NCBI RefSeq assembly: GCF_004193775.1
Contig: NC_041010.1
Span: 41,529,562 to 41,593,561, forward strand
Source of the DNA: Glycine soja
Taxonomy: Eukaryota; Streptophyta; Magnoliopsida; Fabales; Fabaceae
Direction: 5' to 3'
DNA: 64,000 bases
Under the pieces are notes generated by a model that made no database searches, was not told where the DNA came from, and was given only the letters and a program-made list of their open reading frames with translations. Below, piece by piece: positions 1 to 9,840 of this stretch. The stretch's first letter is position 1; every line of letters starts with the position of its first letter. The translations under genes were made by a program, and so were the position numbers.

Positions 1-1
1 T

Positions 2-214
2 ATTGAAAAAATTGAGAACCGTTATTACAATGGTAAGAAACGACAGATACGTTGTAAGCACAACACTGTTAGAGAATTACTCTCAACAGGAGCTGTTAGA
101 GTGAATCACGTACGCACTGATGATAATTTAGCAGATCCTTTGACGAAAGGATTAGCTAGAAAGAAAGTCCATTACACTTCTAAAAGAATGGGACTATTGC
201 CTTTACTGCGATGA
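2..214 (+). CDS. Ty1-copia polyprotein, C-terminal end (RNase H tail), partial
   Basis: An open frame enters from the left edge and runs 70 codons to a TGA at 212-214. It has the usual end of a plant copia polyprotein: a segment reading KHNTVRELL, then the strongly conserved VRTDDNLADPLTKGL, which closes the RNase H region, and a short basic tail. In intact elements this polyprotein supplies gag, protease, integrase, reverse transcriptase and RNase H for replication through RNA. Only the last part of RNase H lies in the window, so activity cannot be judged. It is followed by a non-coding stretch, a purine-rich tract and an LTR, all in the same orientation, which fits the 3' end of one element. 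No frameshift or internal stop is visible in the part present. Confidence 0.9.
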   Translation: MEKIENRYYNGKKRQIRCKHNTVRELLSTGAVRVNHVRTDDNLADPLTKGLARKKVHYTSKRMGLLPLLR

Positions 215-744
215 TCATTCATGATGGTAACCCGACCTAAATGACTGGAGATCCCAAGAACTAGGTTCAATGGATAATAACAAGTTATGAAGTGATATGA
301 GATGAACATGTTGTTATAAGTGAAAGCAACATGATTCCTGAAGTAACAAGAGGATGAGTTATGGAAAAAAAAATCGTAATTCTTAATGAGATCTATACTC
401 TATGTTGAGTGGAGTACCTAGGCCACAGGAGTACTCTTGATAGACTCACCTATGTGAATGTTGAAGTGGGGGCCGCTTCATATGAAATTTTGGGCAAAAA
501 TTTCTAAAGCGTTCATTATACCGGGATAGACGTGCATGGCCTTTAATGCACGGGCTTTATAGAATACACCTATGAAAAGGTTGTGTGTGGTTTGATGTCG
601 GAGATAGAGTTCAAGACTTCGAGTCACTCTAGTAAAATCTGAATCTTACTCACTATGCAAATGTTCAAGTTGTATGACACCTTTATTTATGCACAATTTT
701 ATGAAATCCTCGAAAATCTTCTTTTCAAATTTCAAGTGGGGGAT
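215..744 (+). mobile_element. Copia element 3' untranslated region and polypurine tract
   Basis: About 530 bases separate the polyprotein stop from the LTR. No further long frame is present. The last bases, about 734-743, are the purine-rich AAGTGGGGGA, the expected polypurine tract that primes plus-strand synthesis directly before a 3' LTR. Confidence 0.75.
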
Positions 745-840
745 TGTTAGAATAAAGGAGAATGTGGATGAAAGTTTGAAAAAAAGAAAGGAAAAAAAAG
801 AAAAAAAAAAGGCTTCAAGTCCCACATCGCTCAGGATAAA

Positions 841-1298
841 CACTTGAATAGTGTTTCACTCCCTATATATAGAGAGCTTCTTTCTTCATTTTTCTTTGCC
901 CCAGTTGAGAAGCATTTCCTCAACTTTTCTTTCTCCCTCTCATATTTCAGCCGATGCATTTCCGGCAAATTTCTCCCTCTTTCTTTCTGTCACTCTAAAA
1001 ATTTTGGTTGACTATACGAGTGACTTTTTAAGTCATAATTTCGGTTGGCTATAAGAGTGACTTTTTAAACACTTGAATAGTGTTTCACTCCCTATATATA
1101 GAGAGCTTCTTTCTTCATTTTTCTTTGCCCCAGTTGAGAAGCATTTCCTCAACTTTTCTTTCTCCCTCTCATATTTCAGCCGATACATTTCCGGCAAATT
1201 TCTCCCTCTTTCTTTCTGTCGCTCTAAAAATTTTGGTTGACTATACGAGTGACTTTTTAAGTCATAATTTCGGTTGGCTATAAGAGTGACTTTTTAAG
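841..1298 (+). repeat. 229-base tandem duplication inside the LTR, including the TATA region
   Basis: Positions 841-1069 and 1070-1298 are near-identical; by eye only a few substitutions differ, such as GATG/GATA and TGTCAC/TGTCGC. Each copy carries CCCTATATATAGAGAGC followed by a CT-rich stretch, so the putative core promoter and leader of the LTR are present twice. Each copy opens the same 67-codon frame, which is a by-product of the repeat and not treated as a gene. Confidence 0.9.
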
Positions 1299-1490
1299 TC
1301 ATATTTTTGGTTGGCTATAAGAGCGACTTTTTAAGTCATAATTTTGGTTGACTATAAGAGTGACTTTTCAAGTCATACTTTTCGATTGGCTATAATAGTG
1401 ACTTTTCAAGTCATACTTTTTGGTTGGTTATTAGATTGACTTTTCAAGTCATATTTTTGGGTGGCTTTAGAGTGACTTTTCAAGTCATAC
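1232..1490 (+). repeat. Minisatellite of about 37 bases in the LTR
   Basis: About seven units of roughly 36-38 bases follow each other. Each contains GAGTGACTTTTTAAGTCAT or a variant, then a TTGGTTGGCTATAA-like part. Unit starts fall near 1247, 1284, 1321, 1358, 1396, 1434 and 1470. Two more units sit in the first copy of the 229-base duplication. Units drift toward the right (TTTTTAAG becomes TTTTCAAG). Confidence 0.85.
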
Positions 1491-1794
1491 AAGAGGGTGT
1501 AATTCTAGAAAAGGTTCCCTCAGTACAGTGGGAATCTTATACAGTGATCTGGGCTGTTTTATCCTGGGGACTTCGTGGTTGATAGTCTGCTTGCACATTT
1601 TTGGCAGTGCCACGAAACGTCTTAAAGAAAGCGACATTGTCCGCGACTCAGCCAGTAATTTTTTCGGTTTGCCATAAATTATTGTTCCAACAGAAACTCG
1701 ATGTCTCAATTACATGTTTGTCAGGAACCCACAACACGGGAAGTAAAAGAGAAAGCTTTGTCAATGAGAAGCAAGGCATAGCAATCACACTCAC

Positions 1795-2915
1795 ATGAAT
1801 CCACAGTCTGCTTAGTATATAATTCCAGTAACTCTTTCGTGCTTAACGGAGTGTACCTGAGAAGGATACCAAGCACTAAATTTTATAAGCCATGATGAAA
1901 GTTACAAACCCTTGATATAATCATTAAAGTGCATCATCCCTTGATATAATCATGTCTCAGTAAAATATGATTTAAGTTGGTACAATTTTGAATACATCTA
2001 GAGCTGGACATGCAGCATGAAAAGATCTTTCTCAAAAGTGATAACTAATATATATGAAACTGGAAACAAGATTCACATGATATTGGGCAGAAGATTCATA
2101 TTGATAAATAAAATCATAAATGGACTCAAGATACCCGAGACCAGTTGCTAGCTCTTGAGCCACTTTTTGGTTGATTTCAGTCGAATCACCAACAAGATAG
2201 ATGGGTGTCCCTTGCAGAAGTTGTGAAGATCCTGCGGTAAGTGATTCCCAGGACTCCATGATATCGGGCCATTTAAAATCCGGGTCCTGTTTCTTGAAGT
2301 TCACAACAAGTTGATCATCATCTATATACCTGTCCAAATCAGACAAATCAACCAAGAAGCCAAAGCCTAGAACCAGATTTTTTTTTTTTAAAAGTACTTT
2401 GAAATGCAGAAACCAACCATATTGTTTCAGAGGATTTGACCCTATCAAAAAGAGGATTAGTTTCTATGAGTGTGATGGGAGATCCTGGCAGCAACACTCT
2501 GATAGCTAAAGAGGTATCATTTGTATCAATCGATATGTCTCTGGAGCTTCGGATATCCAAACCTCCAATGTTCAATCTTAACTCCACCTCGGAAGAACCA
2601 TCACAAAACTGCATGATGAATTTGAGAACTAGCTAGTATCAGATAAAATCAAACTCAAACAGAAAAAAATGTGTCCACTCGGACAGTTAACCATCATTAA
2701 ACATTTCAATTAAATTATTTTGATTTTGTTTGTGTTGGAGGATAAGGTAAGGATGTTACCTCGGAACACATGCAGGGACGGAGACAAAGATAGTGTTTTG
2801 GAGAAAGAGAGAATGAAGGCAGTGACAGCACATTGGATTCTAAAACTGAGAAGTTGAGGTTTCTGGTTCTGGGGTTTGGGGAGAGATATCAGAAACGAGC
2901 AGGAACAGTTGTCAT
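1795..2915 (-). CDS. SKL2: SHIKIMATE KINASE LIKE 2 (SKL2), chloroplast type, 5' half; exon 1 carries a stop
   Basis: SKL2 proteins are plastid-targeted paralogues of shikimate kinase with an N-terminal CS/HSP20-like domain and are considered catalytically inactive. Four exons are visible: 2915-2760, 2632-2418, 2329-2135 and 1856-1795. Joined, exons 2-4 read without a break: FCDGSSEVELRL and SLAIRVLLPGSPITLIE (CS-like domain), then WYIDDDQLV, KWPDIMESWESLTAG, IYLVGDSTEINQKVA and GLGYTPLSTKELLE (degenerate kinase domain). The exon 2/3 and 3/4 junctions fall inside the Trp-Tyr and Gly-Tyr codons with good GT/AG sites. Exon 4 ends at GTGAGT, and the intron then meets the copia LTR at 1692; later exons must lie outside the window. 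Exon 1 starts at ATG 2915 but has a TGA as codon 9, then an open transit-peptide-like stretch that stays in frame with exon 2. The allele may be a pseudogene or translated from an internal Met. Family identity is secure; functionality is not. Confidence 0.85.
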
Positions 2916-5900
2916 TTCAGATAACAATACAATACTACTAGGATGCCAACTGCCACGTTCGTTTTTGCGGTTCCTTCCAAAACTAGGATTTGGGCTGCTC
3001 CAATTCACAAGAGGAAAACGCCACTAAAATTTAATTAAATACGTTGATTTTTCTCATGTTTTCGAAAACATGACTGTAAGTCATGCTGCGTACGTGTTAA
3101 TAATTTGACTCAAGAATATAAAAAGTATTATACAGTTTATTTAATATTTTACAGGCCAGTTAATATTACGAATTGTGATAAATTTATTTTCTGGTTCAAA
3201 TTTGGAATTGAGTATTTGAGATAAGAAATATGCCTCCTAAACCATAGTAGTATTTGTGATAAATTTATGCCTCCTATACACAAAAACCATTATATTAACT
3301 TGAGTTTCTATTATTTTTATTTGATCTTTCAAATTCATTTTCGCTAGTCTTTTTTATTATATAATTTTCTTTTCATTGCCATGTCCAGAATTATTCTTTT
3401 TACTTTGTTTAAGTCATAATCATCTACTTTTTCCCTGTGGTATTATAATCATGACCCTTTGCTTCGTCATAATCGTAACATTCCTAGCATTTGTTTTATC
3501 GCCAAAACATATACATGCCCTTTTTGCTTTTTTTTTTGGGCCCAAACATACGCCTTTTTGCTAGGGTTGCCTTGTTTCACACGGCCCATTATAAACATTT
3601 ACCACATATTGGGCCAAGATTTTTGGGCTCAAGGGGTTTTCTCTGTCTGGACTCTGGACCACAATTATGCGTACGAGGTTGAGGCTTGAGATTCCACTCG
3701 ATGAATAGCATTATTGTAAGCTATGTCACTGTATAAGGGAAGTTTATAAATAGTATAAATGCAAACATGGTTTGTAAATTAAATTAATATAAAAGAAATT
3801 AAAGGTGTTACAAAACTTACTTCTATTTTGTCTAGGGAACTACTCTAGGATCATAGATTTTATAAATTTCTATTTTATTTACAGTTTTTTTTCCTTTATA
3901 TTAATTATTAAAAAATATTTTTATACTTATTCTCCATCCCCTTTTAATTTTTTGCTTGATATACTCCTTGTCCTTGTCACCCCACTTTTGTTTGACTGTT
4001 TGAATAATAGCCTTCGCCTCGATTGAGATTGTTTACTCCTTTCTTGTTATGTCCATCGATCCAATAATTATTTTTTGAATTTTGTTTTCGAAAAAAACGT
4101 TACATTATAATAGATTACCACAATTGGAATTTGGAAAGCCCTTGAGCAACAAAATGAGAAGGCCTCTCTGATTAATACTACATGTAATATATACGGTATA
4201 TATTTGCAGACAAGCCAACATTATCTTCAGTAGAGATATTTCCCATTGTGCATGTAGGTAATGGATGGGTCAATTATAAATTGTATGTGTTTTAAAATAA
4301 ATGGTTGTCGCGTACACATACGTCTGTTTTTAATTAATGGCACATTACATTATTGACATGCTGGACCCATTCTACGTCTACGGTGGCACTGCAATGCTGA
4401 CCAAAATTTATTAAATTTTTGGCATGCGAGTCAACCATACTGAATTATATTAGTCACATAGTAATAGACAACAGGGTGCAGACTGCAAAGTTGATGGATC
4501 CAAAGGAGATGTTATAAGATGGGAAAACAAATTAAATACACATGCCCATGTACATTAAAAAAGAAAAGCCAGCAAGTCACCATAGCTGTGACAAATATAA
4601 TAATTATTATTAAGAAAATCTTCTACTGTAAAATTTAAGAATTTTTTTTTCTACTTCAGAAATCATGAGTGTGGTTAATTTATTGGGTCCATGAGTAATT
4701 CTCTTGATAGTATAATCAGTGTTGACTTAAGAAAATTTATCCAAAATAAGAATCAAACATAAGTGTTAAATCAATCAATCTTGTTCATATTCATGTGAAT
4801 GAATGTTACAAAGACTTTTAGACAATTGCGTAAATTCTTTGGATTAAAACAGATTGATATAATGGATTTTTTTTCTTTTTATGAATTTTGAATGGTCCAC
4901 ACTCCACAAATCCACTGCCATGCATGCCTGAAATCCTTTTGAAATCTTGTTCTCATGAACTTAGGGTTCTCTTCTCTTTAGTCAGTCTGTTACTTAAGAA
5001 CAATAATAATATAAGAAGAAGAATAAGTGGTCCACAATACATGATATAGGTGTATGTATATATAAAAATAAAAAGAGAGGAAAAGTAGATTGCTATATAT
5101 TACATGGGCAAAGCATTGTTGTCATTGTTGTCGCACAACAGAGATAAAATGTTTCAGCAAACGTCACATCCTGCTAAGGCCAAAAGCATTAAAAGGAAGT
5201 AATTATGAATGAATGATTCACAGTTCAGACTCTTTCGGATAAAGATAAAGTCATACTGACACTGTCCCCTGACAACTTTCGTCACCACCTACCCCTCAAC
5301 TTTCACGAATACCACATTCGCCATTATCATTCATCTCAATCCCAAACAAACCCCCATTCCCTTTCTTTTTTTAATTTACTAAGTATTTCTTCAGAAAATA
5401 AGGTAGCCATTATTAGTCCTTCAGGACATTATAATTAATTCTCTAGGATAAAATTAATATATAACACTCGTTATGAGACAGTAGTATATTAACATATTAA
5501 TTCTCTAGGCATATATAGATTCAATTATGTCAAATTTTTCATTGAAGAATAATAAGCCAAAACTCACAAAGTTGTACCGCATCAAGAAACTGAGCCGAAT
5601 TGGAAACAATCCTCAGCCAAAAAATTTCGCTACATGAATTAAAATATAAATATATCCCAAATTTGAAGTAAACTATTTAAACTAGAAGTGTGACTGAATT
5701 TGAGATGAAATCTTCCAAATGTTCCACTGTTTCAGTGTCTCTGATTTCTAAGGACTTTTTTGAGCCTATTGAAGTGATTTAAGGGTAGCTTGACGAAGAT
5801 ATATAAATACAATCAAATTAATGGTAATGAACCTCCGAAAAAATAAAAGGTTCAAACGGACATGAAAATAAAATGGGCCACAAAATGGCTAAACTTCATG

Positions 5901-8900
5901 GCTAAACTTGATTTTTTGGTACAAGAGAATAGCTGAATAATTAAGAAAATCCAATAGCTAAGTAGCCTAGCCCAAATTTTATAGAGACGACTCGGGTTAT
6001 ATATTTTTTTGTCAAAGATAGTTAATTCTTCAATATATGGCATGCATAGTATTAGCAGCACATCAAGTGCTAGGTAATTAAACCTTATTTTTATTTGAAT
6101 GGATTAATTTAAATAAAAAAGAAACAAAATATTACATTTCCATAACTATTTGGTTTCACGTTTGAGCATCCAAATTGATATTCGCATCTCATGGAAAGTT
6201 GTATATGTTTGTTTGACAAATAATTTTTCAGTGACTTTCACCTAAATTGAGGTTTTATCCCAAAGCTACTTTTATATTATTTTATTTGTTGAACGTAAAA
6301 CATTATAAACATAAATCAAGTTTCATTTTTATTTTTATTTTCCATCCCTTCCGCTGAATAAATCCCGATGGTTAAATCAGGTTAAATTAAACTTATTACT
6401 TTTAACTAAACTTAAGTTTATATATTTTTTTTAAAGCAAGATAGTTAAGTTGAACCAAATTCCATTCTTAATTTCAAGTGTAATTTATTTTATTTGAAGC
6501 TAACACGACCCAACCCATGATGATAGTAAGTCCAAAAAAAAGTGAAGGTCCATGAACTAGTAGATGTGTCCCATGTACTTGAAGAGGAAGAAGAAGTAAA
6601 AAAAAAAAACTGAATAAATAAAGTAGCCCGGCTTGAATGCTGGGCAGACAAAGACTGGACTAGGGTTGAATAGAAAGAGGGGAGAAAGAATGGTCACTAT
6701 CGCATTTGAGAGATTCTCTCTCTCTTGCCCGCACTGCCCGTAGATGTGAAATAACACAAAGCTGCTCTCTCTCTCTCTCTCTGAATGCTAAAACGACAGT
6801 GCGGTGCATTGCCATGTGGTCAGAGAGGCGTCAATCATAATGCAATGGATTGCTAAATGATTTTGCCTCGTTCCTTGTGTTGTGAATTCTGTTTCCTACC
6901 TTCCCTTTTTCAAGACTGTTTTATTACTCACTTGGGTTATTTATTATTCATTATCAACCCCTTATGCATGTCTTTGACCATGCCCTAGTTATTATTATAG
7001 CTACTATCTCTTGTTTTTATTTATACAACTTACCCTTTTTCACTCTTTTGACATGTCACTTCCCTTTGTCACGTGCCAAGGATTTCTTTAAGACATATAT
7101 TATGCACACTCTCTCCTCCTCTAAAATTATTATCCCCTTTGTTCTCTACCTATGACTATGTTGCTATTTGTTATGTTTCCACATTCTCTCTCTCTCTCTT
7201 GAAACGCAACAACAACAGAATGATGCCTTTGGCTCCCGCGAGAATCTCGCCTTATTATGCGTCGTCTTGTATTCTAACACGTCGCTAGCGTCAATTTTTG
7301 TTAATTTCTCTCTTTTGTCTTTTCTCCCAAATCAACTTGCTTGTAGTTGTATCGCGCAGCACCAACACATGTATCTATACATCGCTATTCCACTTCCTTA
7401 TTCTCTTACACTGTTAAATATCCTTCCACCCCTTTATATATACCAACCTTATATTATTATACCAAACTCTTTATAGATCACACACAATTTATATAAATCA
7501 ATTTAGCTTAGTCCATCAAATGCAAAATAAAATTAAAGTTAGTTTAGATTTTAGATTCATTTTTTTTTACAACTTTATCTTTGTGCATGATTCTTTCTTA
7601 TATTTAAAATTTTCACTTTTATTAAAGTTTTAAATCATCATTTGCAACTGAAATTATTGGTGCAGTAATTGATAAGGCTTTAATATAAAATAAGCGTAAT
7701 GTATTTGCCAACAAATCAACAACAATTTTGGTGATTACGACGAAACAATAACTATAAAATAAAATTTATTTTTAATCAAAGCTACCGTTTTTTTCGAACC
7801 ATTTAGTTCATATGATTTATTAATATCACACATGGAACGTTTTGTTTCACAAGATAACTTTTTTAATCTTGAAAATACTAATTTTGGGAATAAAATATGT
7901 GAATATTATTCCTGGATATTTAATAAAAAATGTTTGATTAACTAAAAAATTAGTTGAGAATAGTTTTTAAATTCCTGAAAATAATTAATACTTAGGTTAA
8001 ATTATTTTTTCTTATGAATATATATTATAATTACTAAAATATCCTTATTATGTTGAAGATGTTATTTTTTTTTCATAAAATAAATAAATTTATTATAAGA
8101 TTAATAAATGATAAGTCAATTGTAGTCAAAATGTTATATATTCCACCTTCATATGATAAAACTCCTCTCATTATTATTTTACTATTCATTAGAGTATGAT
8201 CCAAAATATAGATATATCTATTCCCACTACATAGACATAAAAGGAAAATTATTGTGGATAACATTTAAGAGATTGATAGTAAATAATAATTAATACATGG
8301 ACAAAAATTTTAAAAATGACAAAAAATTAAAATTAGAGAACATAAATGAAAGGGTCATGGGGAGTGTGATAGTAGATAGGAAAAGCATATATGTGTATTT
8401 TTACTTACAAATGAAATATTTGTTCCATGGAAATATATATTTCATATCTTTCCGTTTGGATTAAATATTAGTTGAAAATGAAATTATTATTTATTCAAAT
8501 AAAAAATATATTTGAGATTAATTATTTTATTACTTAATAATAAAGGCAAGATTATTTTTCTTCCTCCTGTATTGTATTCTCAGGATTTAGAAACGTACCC
8601 GTCCCCATTAGGTTTTCTCTAATATTATAAGCGGATGAAAAAAATTATATTTTACCATATGTTGTTCTAAATGGTGGGGGAAGGTAAGAATATGTGAGAT
8701 ATTTATGAATTTTATTAAAGAATAAAGTATATGAAGTAATTAACCTTTAAATCCTTTATAAAAAAATCACTGTTGTCTCTTTATTTCAGTTAAAATATTC
8801 ATTTTTGTAATATATTTTGTGTACTTTTCATTATCTTATTCTCTTCTTTTTATTGTTACTTGAGCAGCGTTCTTCTCTTCAAGAAATAAAGTAAAATATT

Positions 8901-9680
8901 ATACTCTTAAACCCTCTTTCTTACCTCTAATGAAGGGGATGTCACAGACGTCCACTTACTGCTATCTTGTGTTTAATTTGGCCAAATTCAAACTCAAGCG
9001 AACAATCGTAATAATAATAATAATAAGGATCATTCATTATAATAACCAATTAACCACTTGCGTAATTTAGATAATCTGCATAGCTATGTAAAACTAAAAT
9101 ACATAACCCAATTCAGTGACGTCTCACATCAAACCGAGATGTTACCTCTCGTCAGGAAAATCTTCTTCTTCTTCTTTCTTCTTTTTTTTTTTATTTAATT
9201 TATGAAAGGGGAAAATGTATTCTGAGTTGCAGCTCCATGCATGCTTCCATCATATATCCATGTCATTAATTTGGGACCATCGATGAAAAGATCAATGTCA
9301 TACCATAGTACGTCATATTTAATTCACATATGATACACACACCAATTAACCCATATGAGAATGGATCGATGGAACTTATTCGAATATACCTAAACCTAAA
9401 AAATCCCCTTTACAATTAGGCTCTTTCCATTAATCTGCTAAGTCTCTCGCCTTTTGTCACGCACAGCTAGCTAGGACTACTGAGCACGTTCCAAGTGAAA
9501 TCAACTGCAACTCTGATTCATTCTGCTCAAAAGCAAATATAAAAAAATGATCATTTTATAATTTGAATTGATTAATAGTATTTTGGTGCACGATGTCTGA
9601 CATGAATACTGAACATTAAATTGATTGCATGAAAATTCGATGGCACAAGGTGTCAGGTAGTGGGGCTAGATAAAAGATTG
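2916..9680. other. AT-rich intergenic DNA without a recognisable gene
   Basis: Includes the promoter side of SKL2 (2916 to about 3300). Short open frames here lack domains, splice context or codon signal. A (CT)n run lies at 6764-6782. The stretch 6600-7480 is less AT-rich than its surroundings, but I could not assign a transcript. Confidence 0.6.
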
Positions 9681-9689
9681 AATAAAACG

Positions 9690-9840
9690 ACGACGCATGG
9701 GTGAAAACAAGGGCGTCAAAACGGGCGTCACCTCAGTCAGTGGTCGTTTTCGACGTTCTCCATACGGCATGCAGAGAAAGCCTTCATTCAATTGTCGTCC
9801 ACGACATTGACGTGACACGTGGGTGCAGATCATCGTCTAC
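9690..9840. promoter_or_regulatory. CpG-rich patch with TGACGT and CACGTG elements
   Basis: Within very AT-rich DNA this patch has many CpG-containing words (ACGACGACG, GGGCGTCA twice, CGTTTTCGACG). It ends with TGACGT at 9818-9823 and the G-box/ABRE core ACACGTGG at 9825-9832. These are known bZIP target words, but no gene could be placed next to them, so a regulatory role is only a guess. Confidence 0.3.

Larger units (their letters stand above)
745..1692 (+). mobile_element. 3' long terminal repeat of the copia element
   Basis: The repeat starts TGTTAG directly after the polypurine tract and ends CCAACA, so its ends are short inverted repeats (TGTTAG against TGTTGG when reversed), as in copia LTRs. 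Length is about 948 bases. It contains a TATA-like CTATATATAG near 863 and a second copy near 1092, because a 229-base block is duplicated in tandem, followed by a 37-base minisatellite. The right end is placed at 1692 because the sequence beyond it reads smoothly as the intron of a minus-strand gene. The left LTR and the left target-site copy are outside the window, so the boundary rests on the terminal motifs alone. Confidence 0.75.

Noticed and set aside
851..1283. Two 67-codon open frames with almost the same protein
   Set aside because: They are produced by the 229-base duplication in the LTR and contain no domain; treated as repeat, not gene.
2032..2448. A single 138-codon minus-strand frame as a gene of its own
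   Set aside because: It joins SKL2 intron 2 and exon 3 and runs on into intron 3; the spliced model explains the conserved part better.
6560..6860. Candidate microRNA precursor around the CT-rich and GCAGTGCGG-containing segment
   Set aside because: No long imperfect stem and no match to the mature plant microRNAs I know.
7073..7476. Overlapping frames of 71 and 102 codons
   Set aside because: Composition is AT/CT-driven, neither has a domain, and no splice partners were found.
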